64,000 nt of DNA from Polyangia bacterium. Its GTDB lineage: Bacteria; Myxococcota_A; Polyangia; Fen-1088. The position numbers were made by a program, and so were the translations under genes. How positions within the stretch are numbered: position 1 is the first letter of the stretch; every line of letters begins with the position of its first letter. The stretch lies in NCBI GenBank assembly GCA_036268875.1, contig DATATI010000070.1, positions 1 to 64,000 on the forward strand. The letters are read 5' to 3'. The notes beneath the pieces are model-generated. The model did no database searches, was not told the origin of the DNA, and saw only the letters and a program-made list of their open reading frames with translations. Below are positions 20,308 through 29,382 of the stretch, piece by piece.

Positions 20308-22752
20308 ATGACAGCGGTGGCAACCAACACTATGCTGACCGGTCGCTTGGAACGGCTAGACGAAATATCCGTCGACGACACGGGTGGGGTTCCGCGCGCC
20401 GATGCCGGCGCGGGCGGTGCTCCGGGGCCGGCCGCGCCGACCATCGTGGCCGAAGAAGAGGCCCTGCTGAGCGTGGTGCTGCGGCGCCTGGACAGCGAGA
20501 AGAAAAAGACCCGCGCCCCGGTCGACGACGCCGGCAGCCTGATCGAACTGCGTGACGCCCTGGCCGAGGCCAAACCCGAAGACCAAGGTTCGATCCTGGA
20601 ACAGATGCACCGGATCGAAGCGCTGTCGCGCCAGCGCGGCAAGGGCGACAACCCGCCCATCGATCGCAAGTCGCCGTACTTTGGCCACCTGCGCCTGGAA
20701 GAAGGCGGCAAGCGCCGCGACGTCTTGATCGGCGCCCGCAGCTTTGTCGAACCGGGCGGCGGCGTGCAGATCGTCGACTGGCGAAACGCGCCCGTGTCGC
20801 GGCTGTTCTATCGTTATGAAGAGGGCGATTCGTACGAAGAGCAGCTGGGCGATCGCCTGGTCGAAGGCGAGATCGTCGCCCGCCGCACGGTGGCCATCGT
20901 CGAAGCCCAGCTGCGCCGGGTGGCCTCGCCGCAGGGGACGTTTTCGCGCGACCTGCGCACCAATGACTGGCGGGCCGTCGCCACCCAGCAGGCCAAGCTG
21001 CAGATCGCCCGCGACGGCACGGCGACGATCATCCCGTCGCGCCCGCCGCTGCCGGGACGCAGCGGCGCCGCCGCACCCGCGCTGCCGCCGCCGCCCCCGA
21101 CGCGCGGCAAGCTGGGTTTCGATGACGCGGGCGGCGGGCGCAGCCCGGACCGCCACCTGCCGGCCATCGCCGCGCTGATCGATCCACGCCAGTTCGAATT
21201 GATCACCCAGCCCAGCTCGGGGTTGATCGCCGTGCAGGGCTCGGCCGGCAGCGGCAAGACGACCATCGGATTGCACCGCATCGCCTACCTGGCGTTCGCC
21301 GAGCCGCGCCGCTTTCGACCCGAACGCATGCTGGTGGTGGTGTACCAGCGCGCGCTGGCCAGCTACGTGTCGCGGGTGCTACCGTCGCTGGACGTCGACG
21401 GCGTGGCGGTGCAGACGTTCGCCGACTGGGCGGACACGGTCCGCAAGCTGGCGCTGCCGCTGCTGCAAGCGCCGCTGACCGACGACACGCCGCCCTTGGT
21501 GATCCGAGCCAAGTCGCACGGGGCCATGCTGCGTGTCGTGGCCGACCGGCAGGAAGCGATGCAAACGTCCCTGCGCGAGCGGCTGGCCCGCGAGCTGGAC
21601 GGCAAGCCCGGGCGCGACGCCACCCTGGCCTTTTGGGATCAAACGCGCGGACCGGCCGACACCCGCGTCACCGCGCTGGCGATGTGGATCAAAGGAGCCG
21701 CCGACATAGATCCCGCCACGCGCAACGCCATCGAGAATGTCGGCCGGGCCTTGCGTTCGATCACCCGCGACGTCACCGGCGAGTGGGCGGCGCTGCTGAC
21801 CGATCGGCGCGCGCTGGGTGAAGGCTTTGCCCGCCACGCGCCCGGATTTTTCAGCGAAGGTCAGCTGGACGACATCCACCGCTGGTGCGTGGCGCGCGAA
21901 CGGCTGCGCCACGCGCCCAAGGACGGCGACGACGCCGGCGAGGTCTACGGCCTTGATCCCGAAGACGACGCGCTGCTGCTGCGCATCTACCAGTTGCAGC
22001 GCGGGCTGCTGCCGGGCGCCAAGGGGCCGCCGCTGGCGTACGAGCACCTGATGGTCGACGAGGTGCAGGATTTTTCGCCGGTCGAGCTGGCCGTGTTACT
22101 GGACACCACCACGCGCCAGCGCTCGGTCACCTTGGCGGGCGACACCGCGCAGGCCATCGCCCCCGAGCACGGCTTCACCAACTGGCGCGCGCTGCTGGAC
22201 GATCTCGGGATCCCGCACGAACGCATCGAGCCGCTCCGGGTCAGCTATCGATCGACGCGAGAGATCGTCGACTGCGCCGAGCACGTGCTGGGCCCTCTGC
22301 AAGGTGACGTGCGCCCGGTGGCGCCGCGCGCCGGCGCGCCGGTGGAGGCGTTCGGTTTCGCCTCGGCCGGCGAGGCCAGCGAGTTTCTGTCGCACGCCCT
22401 GAAAGAATTGATCCGCAACGAGCCGACGGCATCCGTGGCGCTGGTGGCGCGGCACCCGGAGCAAGCGCGTCTTTATTACGACGCCTTGTCGCGCGCGGAG
22501 GTCCCAACGTTGCGTTTGGTGGCCGACCAGGATTTCTCGTTCACCGCCGGCATCGACGTCACCGACGTGCGCCAGACCAAGGGCCTGGAATTCGACATCG
22601 TCATTCTGCTGGAGGCCGGCGACACGTCGTATCCGGTGGCCGACGACGCGCGGCGGTTGTTGCACGTGGCAATGACCCGCGCCGCGCACCAACTGTGGAT
22701 CACCTACACCGGGCGCCCGTCGCCCCTGCTTCCCGACGAGCTGCGGGGCTAG
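20308..22752 (+). CDS. HelD-like UvrD/Rep-family helicase
   Basis: 814 residues. The N-terminal region has a helical arm (about 40-120) and the HelD-type block SPYFGHLRLEE with VDWRNAPVSRLFY. The ATPase core shows Walker A GSAGSGKTT near residue 312, Walker B LMVDEVQDFSP near 588, an AGDTAQAI motif, YRSTREIVD, and the C-terminal TKGLEFDIVILLEAG and LLHVAMTRAAH motifs. HelD proteins pry stalled RNA polymerase off DNA. A Pro/Ala-rich insert (about 245-275) is unusual. UvrD-type DNA repair is the alternative, but the DWR segment favours HelD. Confidence 0.87.
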   Translation: MTAVATNTMLTGRLERLDEISVDDTGGVPRADAGAGGAPGPAAPTIVAEEEALLSVVLRRLDSEKKKTRAPVDDAGSLIELRDALAEAKPEDQGSILEQMHRIEALSRQRGKGDNPPIDRKSPYFGHLRLEEGGKRRDVLIGARSFVEPGGGVQIVDWRNAPVSRLFYRYEEGDSYEEQLGDRLVEGEIVARRTVAIVEAQLRRVASPQGTFSRDLRTNDWRAVATQQAKLQIARDGTATIIPSRPPLPGRSGAAAPALPPPPPTRGKLGFDDAGGGRSPDRHLPAIAALIDPRQFELITQPSSGLIAVQGSAGSGKTTIGLHRIAYLAFAEPRRFRPERMLVVVYQRALASYVSRVLPSLDVDGVAVQTFADWADTVRKLALPLLQAPLTDDTPPLVIRAKSHGAMLRVVADRQEAMQTSLRERLARELDGKPGRDATLAFWDQTRGPADTRVTALAMWIKGAADIDPATRNAIENVGRALRSITRDVTGEWAALLTDRRALGEGFARHAPGFFSEGQLDDIHRWCVARERLRHAPKDGDDAGEVYGLDPEDDALLLRIYQLQRGLLPGAKGPPLAYEHLMVDEVQDFSPVELAVLLDTTTRQRSVTLAGDTAQAIAPEHGFTNWRALLDDLGIPHERIEPLRVSYRSTREIVDCAEHVLGPLQGDVRPVAPRAGAPVEAFGFASAGEASEFLSHALKELIRNEPTASVALVARHPEQARLYYDALSRAEVPTLRLVADQDFSFTAGIDVTDVRQTKGLEFDIVILLEAGDTSYPVADDARRLLHVAMTRAAHQLWITYTGRPSPLLPDELRG

Positions 22753-22772
22753 CGCGAAGCGAGCGAGCGCTA
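22750..22772. other. Palindrome spanning two convergent stop codons
   Basis: TAGCGC (22750-22755) and GCGCTA (22767-22772) form a 6-bp stem. The TAG of the helicase gene and the stop of the PilZ gene (read on the other strand) are its two outer ends. No T-run follows on the plus strand; instead a run of A follows, which reads as T on the minus strand before the PilZ stop, not after it. Bidirectional termination is doubtful. Confidence 0.35.
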
Positions 22773-23096
22773 CGCGGTCTGAAAAAAACGGTTCAACGCC
22801 CAGACGTCGCGCGCGCGCAGCCCTTCGAAGCGGATGCCGATGCCGATGGGATCGGCTGGCCCTTTGCGCACCACCCAGCGGACATCGCCAGCCACTTCGA
22901 TCGCTTCGGGCTGGGTCGGCAAGACAAAACGGAGCTGCACGGCTGTGCCGATGGCGGCTGCTTCTTGCACTTCGACGTAAAGACCGCCCAGCGAGATGTT
23001 CCGCGTTCGGGCCACCCGCTTTTTCCCCTCCAAAAACAGCTCGACCTCTAGCTGTCGGTCATATCGGGGGTCGATTCGTCGAAAGTGTTCTGCCAA
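22770..23096 (-). CDS. PilZ-domain protein
   Basis: 108 residues from a TTG start with AAGAGG upstream. It is a single PilZ domain: the Arg-rich lead-in FRRIDPRYDRQ, the TRNISLGGLYVEV strand matching (D/N)xSxxG, then a beta barrel to VRWVV and GIRFEGL. PilZ domains bind cyclic di-GMP, but the first motif here is RYDRQ rather than RxxxR with standard spacing, so binding is likely but not certain. Myxobacteria have many one-domain PilZ proteins that control motility and adhesion. Convergent with the helicase gene. Confidence 0.82.
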   Translation of the reverse strand: MAEHFRRIDPRYDRQLEVELFLEGKKRVARTRNISLGGLYVEVQEAAAIGTAVQLRFVLPTQPEAIEVAGDVRWVVRKGPADPIGIGIRFEGLRARDVWALNRFFQTA

Positions 23097-23236
23097 AGCG
23101 CCTCTTGAAAACGTCAGCCGACCGCCGACGCCGAAATGAACGGTGAGAGATCATCATACAGGAAAGCGGCGACGAACGACATTCCGGAGCCGCGTCTTCC
23201 GACCGCGCGTCGGCTCCGTCGATTCAGCGTGCCGGC

Positions 23237-23476
23237 CTACGGCGTCGTCGGAAAGTCCGGACACAAGCTGGGGTCGCCGGTGTCTTCGGCGGGCGACCAG
23301 GGCTTCAAGTTGTACGTCGGGGCGAACCCCGAGCCCCAGCATTCGTCTTGCTGCGCGCCGGCGGCGTCACCGGCGATCACCGCGGCCTGCGTGCGGCCGG
23401 CGCCCGCGCCGAAAAATCCGGCCGCCACAGTGGTCAGCACGAGCACGACACTGACTGCTTGCTTCTTACATTTCAT
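23237..23476 (-). CDS. Small secreted hypothetical protein
   Basis: 79 residues from ATG 23476, where the product begins MKCKKQAVSVVLVLTTVAAG, a good signal peptide. The mature part is short and has Cys and Pro/Trp residues (QQDECWGSGF, SLCPDFPTTP). An earlier start would add 30 residues ahead of the signal, which is less likely. There is no strong ribosome binding site. No family recognised. Probably an exported peptide held by one disulfide. Confidence 0.55.
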   Translation of the reverse strand: MKCKKQAVSVVLVLTTVAAGFFGAGAGRTQAAVIAGDAAGAQQDECWGSGFAPTYNLKPWSPAEDTGDPSLCPDFPTTP

Positions 23477-24002
23477 AAAACACCGCCGCGGCCAGCTCCC
23501 CGTAACCGAGAGAGCGATTTTCGTCGACGTTGTAAAGAGGTAGTGCACGCGCCCGCGGGCGACCACGCCCAGCGAGTGCCAGAGGCGCGTGCTGACCCCG
23601 GTGCGGCCACTCGGCGACGATCGAGATGGCCAGCGCCAGCTCGCTGAACTTGAAGGGCAGTGTCAGTGGGCAGGTTCACCGCGCCGCGCGCGCTGCCGGC
23701 GGCGAAATCGAACGACCACACCCGGTTGCGCCGGGAAAAATCATGCAGTTGCAATTCCAATCCTCAGTGCCATCGGCGCCAAAAGGACAATCGCAACAAG
23801 AGCGGCAGGAGGGCGTGCCCTGGTGCCTCCTCTTCGATCGTTGATGGTGCCGCTTTTATTCGGCCGCAAAAGGCGGCTGCTCAAACCGATCGACACCGCT
23901 GCGGTGAAAAATAGAAAACGATCGCCGCTGCTTACAATGTGGGCCGGCCGGTCACCCCACGGGCCCGCCAGGACAATCGCGCACGTGCCGGCGCGGCGGG
24001 GC
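23477..24002. other. Gene-poor region, possible decayed coding DNA
   Basis: About 525 bases between the small secreted gene and the kinase stop. On the minus strand a 95-codon open frame (23473-23760) begins MELQLHDFSRRNRVWSFDF, and a second frame in the next phase reads PFKFSELALAISIVAEWPH. The two together look like one gene broken by a frameshift, but no family was recognised. 23830-23940 is AT-richer than its surroundings. No promoter or terminator could be assigned. Confidence 0.35.
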
Positions 24003-25727
24003 TCAGGGCGTCTTTTCGGATTCGCCCGACGGGGCGGGCGGCGGGGGCGCCGGCTCTTCGGTGTTCTCGTGCTTGGGCTCGGGCGCTGTTGCGCCTTGCG
24101 GTGGCAGCAATGACGGATCAGGCGCCATCATATTCTTGAGCTCCATCATGCCGTGGCGCAGGTGGTCGCTGCTGCTACCGCCGGAAGCGCGCGGTTTCTT
24201 GCCGGTGCGCTCGCGCGATTCGGCGGCGGTGGCGGGGCTCGCGGCTTCAGCGGGCGCCGGCTTCTTGGCAACGGCGGGCTCGCTCTCGCCTGCGGCGCCG
24301 GCCGTGCCGGGCGTCTTCGACGGCGGGCTGGTCGTCGCCGGTTTGCTGGGGCCGGCGGCGGTCGAATCAACCGGGCCTCCGGCGCGCGCTGTTGGATCTT
24401 GCACGCGGAAGCCCATGTAGCTGCCGGCCAACCAGGCGCCCACCACCAGCAGCGCTCCGACGAAAAAGATCGTCAAAAGGCCCCGCCCGCCGCTGCGCCG
24501 TCGCCGCCGCCCGGGCGGTCCGCCCTCGTCGTCGGGCACCGGCAGCGAGAACTCGGCGCGCGACTGGCGCGCCGACACCGGCGCTTCCTTGTCATCGGGC
24601 ACCGGCAACAAATTCTCTGACGAGCGGTGGCGGGTGGTGCGCGGCCGCGATTCGTTTTCCGCGCGGCCGAGAACATCCAGCGACGTCTCCTCTTCGCCCA
24701 CGTCGAGAGGCTGCGACGCCGAATCGCTGAGCACGACGTCCTTGCCTTCCATCTCGCCGCTACCGGGCGACATCGCCGACGGCTGCGAGGCCGCCTTGCC
24801 GATGGAATCGACGCCGTCGGTGGCGTGCAGGTCGGCCAGCCAGCGTTTGAGCTCGGTCTGTCCGACGGGCTGGAACACCGTGCGCATCACCCGCTCGACG
24901 TCGATCAACATCTCGTCCGCGCTTTGGTAACGCTGTTCGGGTTGCAGGTGCATGGCGCGCGAGATGACCGTCGCCAACGCTGGCTCCATGTCCGGGCGCG
25001 CCTTGTCGGGTGGACGGAAGTCGGCCTTCTGCACGCGCAACAACGTTTCCAGATCGGTCGGTGCCTCGAAGGGCCGCTTGCCGGCCATCAGCAGGTACAA
25101 CATTGTCCCCACCGAGAACAGATCCGAACGCGCGTCGATGGCCTTGCCCATCGCCTGCTCGGGCGACATGAAGGCGACCTTGCCTTTGACCACGCCGGTG
25201 CCGGTGTGCTCGCGCTTGTTCATCGCCTTGGCGATGCCAAAATCGGTCAGCTTCACCTCGCCCTGCTCGCTGATGAGGACGTTGTGCGGGCTGACGTCGC
25301 GGTGAACGATGCCGAGCGGCTTGCCGTCCTGGGTCTTGCCGTGCGCGTAAGACAGGGCGCGGCAGATCTCGGCGGTCATATAAAGACCAAGCTCGCGCGG
25401 CAACGGCATGCCGGCGTTGTTCGAACGCTGCAGCACCCGCCCCAGATCCCAGCCGTCGACCAGCTCCAGCACCAGAAAGTACCGCCCGCCGGCGAGGCCC
25501 AGATCCAGAATCTGCACGATGTTGCTGTGCGACAGGCTCATCGAGATGTGGGCTTCGTCGATGAACATGTTGCGGAACTGGGGGTCGGCGTAGATCGTCC
25601 CGTGCACCCGTTTCAGCACCACGGTCTTCTGGAAACCTTCGCGTCCGATCTGGGTGGCGAGAAAGATCTCGGCCATGCCGCCGTCCGCGACCTTCCTGAC
25701 AATCTTGTATCGCCCGTGCTTCGCCAT
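24003..25727 (-). CDS. Receptor-like Ser/Thr protein kinase
   Basis: 574 residues from ATG 25727. The kinase domain (1-290) has a glycine-rich loop VADGGMAEIFLA, catalytic Lys39 in VVLKRV, HRDVSPHN at 142-149 and DFG at 162-164, with MSPEQ and a bacterial PknB-like layout. A charged, Pro/Ser-rich juxtamembrane region leads to one membrane helix (about 416-438, LLTIFFVGALLVVGAWLAG). The extracytoplasmic tail is Pro/Ala/Lys-rich with no PASTA repeats. The layout matches the many myxobacterial kinases that relay envelope signals. No cognate phosphatase is adjacent. Confidence 0.92.
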   Translation of the reverse strand: MAKHGRYKIVRKVADGGMAEIFLATQIGREGFQKTVVLKRVHGTIYADPQFRNMFIDEAHISMSLSHSNIVQILDLGLAGGRYFLVLELVDGWDLGRVLQRSNNAGMPLPRELGLYMTAEICRALSYAHGKTQDGKPLGIVHRDVSPHNVLISEQGEVKLTDFGIAKAMNKREHTGTGVVKGKVAFMSPEQAMGKAIDARSDLFSVGTMLYLLMAGKRPFEAPTDLETLLRVQKADFRPPDKARPDMEPALATVISRAMHLQPEQRYQSADEMLIDVERVMRTVFQPVGQTELKRWLADLHATDGVDSIGKAASQPSAMSPGSGEMEGKDVVLSDSASQPLDVGEEETSLDVLGRAENESRPRTTRHRSSENLLPVPDDKEAPVSARQSRAEFSLPVPDDEGGPPGRRRRRSGGRGLLTIFFVGALLVVGAWLAGSYMGFRVQDPTARAGGPVDSTAAGPSKPATTSPPSKTPGTAGAAGESEPAVAKKPAPAEAASPATAAESRERTGKKPRASGGSSSDHLRHGMMELKNMMAPDPSLLPPQGATAPEPKHENTEEPAPPPPAPSGESEKTP

Positions 25728-25824
25728 CCGCGCTCTGCGGACGTTAGCACTATCCAGGCCGGATTGGCCGCGGCGGGGCCCCGAAGTTTCCATGCGTTTT
25801 GTGGTGTTGGCGCCAGGTGGTCGG

Positions 25825-26070
25825 TCAGCTTGGCGCAAGGGGCAATCGCCGTCGCCGTCGGGCCAGCAACACCACCGTCGGAAGGCCGACGAGAATTTCC
25901 GCTGTCCGGTTCCCGGATGCAGGCGAATCGCCGCCCATTGCGCAAGAACCATCGGGAGTAGGGTTCACCCGATCTAACGGGCACATGCTCTTCACGCCTT
26001 CATCGATCCGGCCGTTGCAGTTGTCGTCCAGGCCGTTTCGGCTGGCGCTACCACTTTGACAGTTCGGGGT
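25825..26070 (-). pseudogene. Remnant 3-prime end: MopE-type motif plus MYXO-CTERM-like tail
   Basis: An open frame of 81 codons with no usable start at its beginning. It reads RNGLDDNCNGRIDEG, the copper/calcium-binding MopE-type repeat (usually CNGLDDNCNGxIDEG), then CPLD, a Cys in GSCAMGG, a hydrophobic stretch ILVGLPTVVLL, and an Arg cluster ARRRRRL before the stop. Cys, hydrophobic helix and Arg cluster in that order is the MYXO-CTERM sorting signal of myxobacteria. It starts inside the 3-prime end of the DUF4139 gene (another frame, same strand) and has a stop just upstream, so it is probably the tail of a deleted surface-protein gene. Confidence 0.6.
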
Positions 26071-27943
26071 TCACGGCCAGCTTGATGCCGCGGATGGCGT
26101 CGTTGAACCGCACGCGCTGTTCGTTCAGCGACAGGTCCAGCTCGATCAATTTCTTACCCAAGGTGTCCAGGCGGGCCGAGTCGGCGGCCAGACGGGCAGT
26201 CAGCTTGGCGCGCAGGTCGGCGGCGGCGCTGTTCTTCTCCAGCGCCTTCAAGTTGGCGCGCGTCTCCTCGGTGGCGCGCCGGCGGTCGGCGTCCTCGGCG
26301 GCCAACTTTTCTCGATCTTCGCCGGCGCGCACCAGGGCCTTGCGGAGCTCCCAGGCCGCCGCCAGCGGTGTCTTCACCGCCGGATCGCCACCAGCGTCGC
26401 CGAGGTAGGCCTTCACCGCGTCGTCGGCCAACGGCGCCAGCCAATCGACCGCGGTGATGATCGGCTGCCGTTCGTCGACGGTGACGGTGGCGGTGGCGTG
26501 CGGGCTCACCGTCGCCGGCACCAGCGCGCTGCCCGCGCCCACGTTGTCTTCGGTGCCGGTGGGCGGCTTTTCCAGGCGGGCGCCGGCGGTGCGCGGGTGC
26601 TTCAGCAGCACCTTGGCCGCGCGGCCGGCGCCGTTGCGCACGCGATAGCTGGTCAGCGTGACGCCGTCGCGGGCGACGGTCAGTGTGCCCGCTTCGATGT
26701 GGAAAATGCGGGCTCCTTCTTCGCGGTAGGCGTGATCCTTGTCGACGGCCACCGTGTGTTCCAGGGCGAACGGAACCGTCGCGGTGGCGCCCACTGGCAG
26801 CGGATCGGTCATGCCCTGGCCCAGGAAGCCGCCGTCGCTGCCGGCCGAGAAAATGGCCATCGGCCCCTTTTCCAGCAGGCCGCCGGTGGTGTTGGTAAAG
26901 CGCGCCACGCGAAACGGGTGCGACGCCGATTCGGGCACGCCGTCGTCGGGAGCGTAAAGCGAGATGGCCTCGCCGGTGACCTGCTTGTCCATCAACAAGA
27001 CCATGGTGGCGTTCTTGTCAGGCAGGGTGATCGGCACCGGGATCTCGTAGCGGGTGGCGCCCGCTTGCAAGGCCACCGCCGCCAGCGCCGACAGATTGCG
27101 GGCCTCGCGCGAATACGCCGGCGCGGCGGGCGCCGCCCATTTGTCCATCAAGCGGGGAGCGGCGCCACCGACGGTCGAGGGACCACGCGATGCTTTTTTC
27201 CTCTTGGGGCTTCCGCCCGGATTCTTGTCCGTCGACTCGGGAGCGGCCGATTCCATTTCGGCTGCTGGTGGCGGCGCAGGCGCTGGCGGTGGCGCCGCCG
27301 CCTGGGACAGGCTGGTCTCGCTCTTTGGCACCACCGCGATGACCTCGCCGCCATCCGAGACGATCGGCCGCGGCGGAATCACCGGCGTGGCCAGCGAGGC
27401 ATCGAAGGCCAACGGCGCCTCGGCGATCAGCGACAGAGAGACGTCGTTCCAGTCTTCACCCGACAGGTTCTCGACGATCCCCCATGCCTGCAAGCTGGCC
27501 TTCGCTTCCCACTGATCCAGCACCAGCCGGTACGACGGCCGCCACACCGGGGTCTCGGCGATATAGCCCACCTGCAGATCGTGCCGGGCGCCGTCGAGAT
27601 GCATGGTGACCGTCTGCAGCGGGCTCTTTCGGGCCTCGGGCGCGCCGGCTTGGGGCGGGTCCAGCGACAACGGGAACGACGCCGATCGTACCGAGCTGCC
27701 CCCGCGTTCCAGCACCGCCAACGAGGCCAGGAAATCGCCCACCTCGTTCTGGCGCACCTGGAACTGGACCCGATCGCCGTCGACGCGGCCGGCCCGTTCG
27801 AAATAACCGACGCCGTTGCGGTAGATGACCACCTTCTTCAAGGCCAGCCCGGGCGCGGCCACCGGCGCGTGCACGCAACCGGCGGTGGCGATCAAAAGGA
27901 CGGTCAGGGCAGCGGACTCACAAAGCGGCGGCGGACGTTTCAT
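26048..27943 (-). CDS. DUF4139-domain lipoprotein
   Basis: 631 residues. The signal ends in ATAGC (Cys 23). The early KKVVIYRNGVGYFERAG and the block GYIAETPVWRPSYRL with VENLSGEDWNDVSLSLIA are the hallmark of DUF4139/DUF4140 proteins, which have a beta-rich body. A Pro/Ala/Lys-rich insert (about 210-265, AAPPPAPAPPPAAEMES) is typical of loops between domains. The C-terminal 100 residues are a coiled coil (EDREKLAAEDADRRRATEE). Function unknown; likely an envelope structural or binding protein. Confidence 0.85.
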   Translation of the reverse strand: MKRPPPLCESAALTVLLIATAGCVHAPVAAPGLALKKVVIYRNGVGYFERAGRVDGDRVQFQVRQNEVGDFLASLAVLERGGSSVRSASFPLSLDPPQAGAPEARKSPLQTVTMHLDGARHDLQVGYIAETPVWRPSYRLVLDQWEAKASLQAWGIVENLSGEDWNDVSLSLIAEAPLAFDASLATPVIPPRPIVSDGGEVIAVVPKSETSLSQAAAPPPAPAPPPAAEMESAAPESTDKNPGGSPKRKKASRGPSTVGGAAPRLMDKWAAPAAPAYSREARNLSALAAVALQAGATRYEIPVPITLPDKNATMVLLMDKQVTGEAISLYAPDDGVPESASHPFRVARFTNTTGGLLEKGPMAIFSAGSDGGFLGQGMTDPLPVGATATVPFALEHTVAVDKDHAYREEGARIFHIEAGTLTVARDGVTLTSYRVRNGAGRAAKVLLKHPRTAGARLEKPPTGTEDNVGAGSALVPATVSPHATATVTVDERQPIITAVDWLAPLADDAVKAYLGDAGGDPAVKTPLAAAWELRKALVRAGEDREKLAAEDADRRRATEETRANLKALEKNSAAADLRAKLTARLAADSARLDTLGKKLIELDLSLNEQRVRFNDAIRGIKLAVNPELSKW

Positions 27944-28021
27944 GCCGCGGCAGTGTGGCAGGTTTTTCGCCGAGGGAAAATTGCGCGCCGACTTTTGCCG
28001 CGCGCGCGACGATCGCCGGCC

Positions 28022-28927
28022 CTAGCCCTGCCGATCGCGCATCGCTTGCTCCCGCTTGCGCCAGCCATCGGGTTTCTCGGCGGCGTCGACCGGAAAGTCT
28101 TCCAGCTCGAACAGCGGTCGCACCTCCAGCACGCTTTCGACCAAGGGCACGCGGCTGGTCTCGACGTGTACGCGCAGCCAGTCCTTGGCGAAGGCGATGG
28201 CTTCGTCGCGCGTCTTCACCTGGATCAGCGAATAGCCGGCGATGAGCTCCTTGGTTTCGGAGAACGGCCCGTCGGTGACGGTGCGCTTCTCGCCGTCAAA
28301 TTTGATGCGCGCGCCGGTGGCGCTGGGCTTGAGACCTTCGCCGCCCAGCAGCGCGCCCGATTTGGCCAGCCCGTCCATCAGTGCGCCCATCTGGGCCAGC
28401 GCTTCCTCGGTCGGCAGGGCGCCCGATTCGGTGGCTTGGTCCGCTTTCAAGGCGACCAGGTAGCGGGTCGTGCCCGGTTGACGCGGCGGCGGCGCGGCGG
28501 TGTCGGTGGCGTCGCGGAACCCTTGTTCCTTTTCGCGCCAGCCATCCGGTTGTTCACCGTCGGCGACCGGGAAGTCCGACACTTCGTAAAGCGGGCGAAT
28601 CTCGATCTCGCCGTCGGTGTGCGGGACGCGTTTGATCCAGTTGATGGCCTCTGCCTTCGAGGCGACATTGATGATCCAGAAGCCGGCGATCACCTCTTTC
28701 GATTCGGTGAAGGGGCCGTCGACGATGGTCACCTTGGCCGCGCCCTTGCTGCCGCTCTGCTTGACCCGAAAGCCATACTTCGACGACTTCAGGCCTTCCC
28801 CCGTCCGCATCACGCCGGCGCTGGTCATCTCCTGATTGAACTGGCCCATCTCGGACAGCAGTTTTTCGCCGGGAAGAATCCCCGCTTCGGATTGGGCGTT
28901 GCCTTTGACCAGCACCATGAATCGCAT
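28022..28927 (-). CDS. Tandem YCII-domain (DGPF) protein
   Basis: 301 residues from ATG 28927, preceded by AAGGAGAGG. The protein is two copies of one YCII-like domain: RFMVLVKGN...GEGLKSS...DGPFTESKEVIAG (1-125) and RYLVALKAD...GEGLKPS...DGPFSETKELIAG (about 155-280). Both copies have the DGPF motif, a (F/Y)xV strand and a charged C-terminal tail DGWR-(E/K)-(K/R)-EQ. Single-domain DGPF proteins usually pair with an ECF sigma factor; none is adjacent here. The role is unknown. The close copy identity points to an internal duplication. Confidence 0.88.
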   Translation of the reverse strand: MRFMVLVKGNAQSEAGILPGEKLLSEMGQFNQEMTSAGVMRTGEGLKSSKYGFRVKQSGSKGAAKVTIVDGPFTESKEVIAGFWIINVASKAEAINWIKRVPHTDGEIEIRPLYEVSDFPVADGEQPDGWREKEQGFRDATDTAAPPPRQPGTTRYLVALKADQATESGALPTEEALAQMGALMDGLAKSGALLGGEGLKPSATGARIKFDGEKRTVTDGPFSETKELIAGYSLIQVKTRDEAIAFAKDWLRVHVETSRVPLVESVLEVRPLFELEDFPVDAAEKPDGWRKREQAMRDRQG

Positions 28928-29028
28928 GTGACCTCTCCTTGTTGACGGTTCAAACTCGGCTTTCACCTGGACGACGAACCGTCGGCCAGCGGATCGACAC
29001 CGGCGCTGACTTTTTTTGGCAAATTCTT

Positions 29029-29313
29029 CTAGCGGTTGGCGTCGGGCCGTCCGAATCGTTCCGCCGACCGCGCCTTGGCCTTCTCGGCCTCGATCGCCCG
29101 GTCGCGGAAAGGCGCGGCGGTCACCAGGCCGTCGATAAGTAGCCGGGCGATCGCCGCTACTTCCTCGACGCTGCGGTTGAAGATGGCTTCGTTCAGTTTT
29201 GACGGCTGGGTGAACCCGCTCAGCTTGCGCACGAACTGCACCGAGGCGGCCCGGATCTCATCGTCGGTGGCCGGCGGTTCGAAATTGAAAAGGGTCTTGA
29301 TGTTGCGGCACAC
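29029..29313 (-). CDS. DUF2277 family protein
   Basis: 94 residues from a GTG start beginning MCRNIKTLFNFEPPATDDEI, which is the conserved start of DUF2277 proteins. A second helix KLSGFTQPSKLNEAIFNRSV and a helical middle follow. The family is small, cytoplasmic and of unknown function. Its length matches the usual 80-95 residues. It is divergent from the gene at 29383. Confidence 0.88.
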   Translation of the reverse strand: MCRNIKTLFNFEPPATDDEIRAASVQFVRKLSGFTQPSKLNEAIFNRSVEEVAAIARLLIDGLVTAAPFRDRAIEAEKAKARSAERFGRPDANR

Positions 29314-29382
29314 GAATCACCTCGCGGTTGCGTCTCGCCGGGATCTGCCACGTTTCCGGGGGCGCGGCCAACCGCCGCTTTT

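Noticed and set aside
22750-22772. Intrinsic terminator for the convergent pair
   Set aside because: The stem is only 6 bp with an 11-base loop, and no T-run follows on either transcript.
26498-28945. An 815-codon plus-strand open frame
   Set aside because: It is antisense to the DUF4139 and YCII genes and is rich in Arg/Gly/Ala with no motif; a GC shadow.
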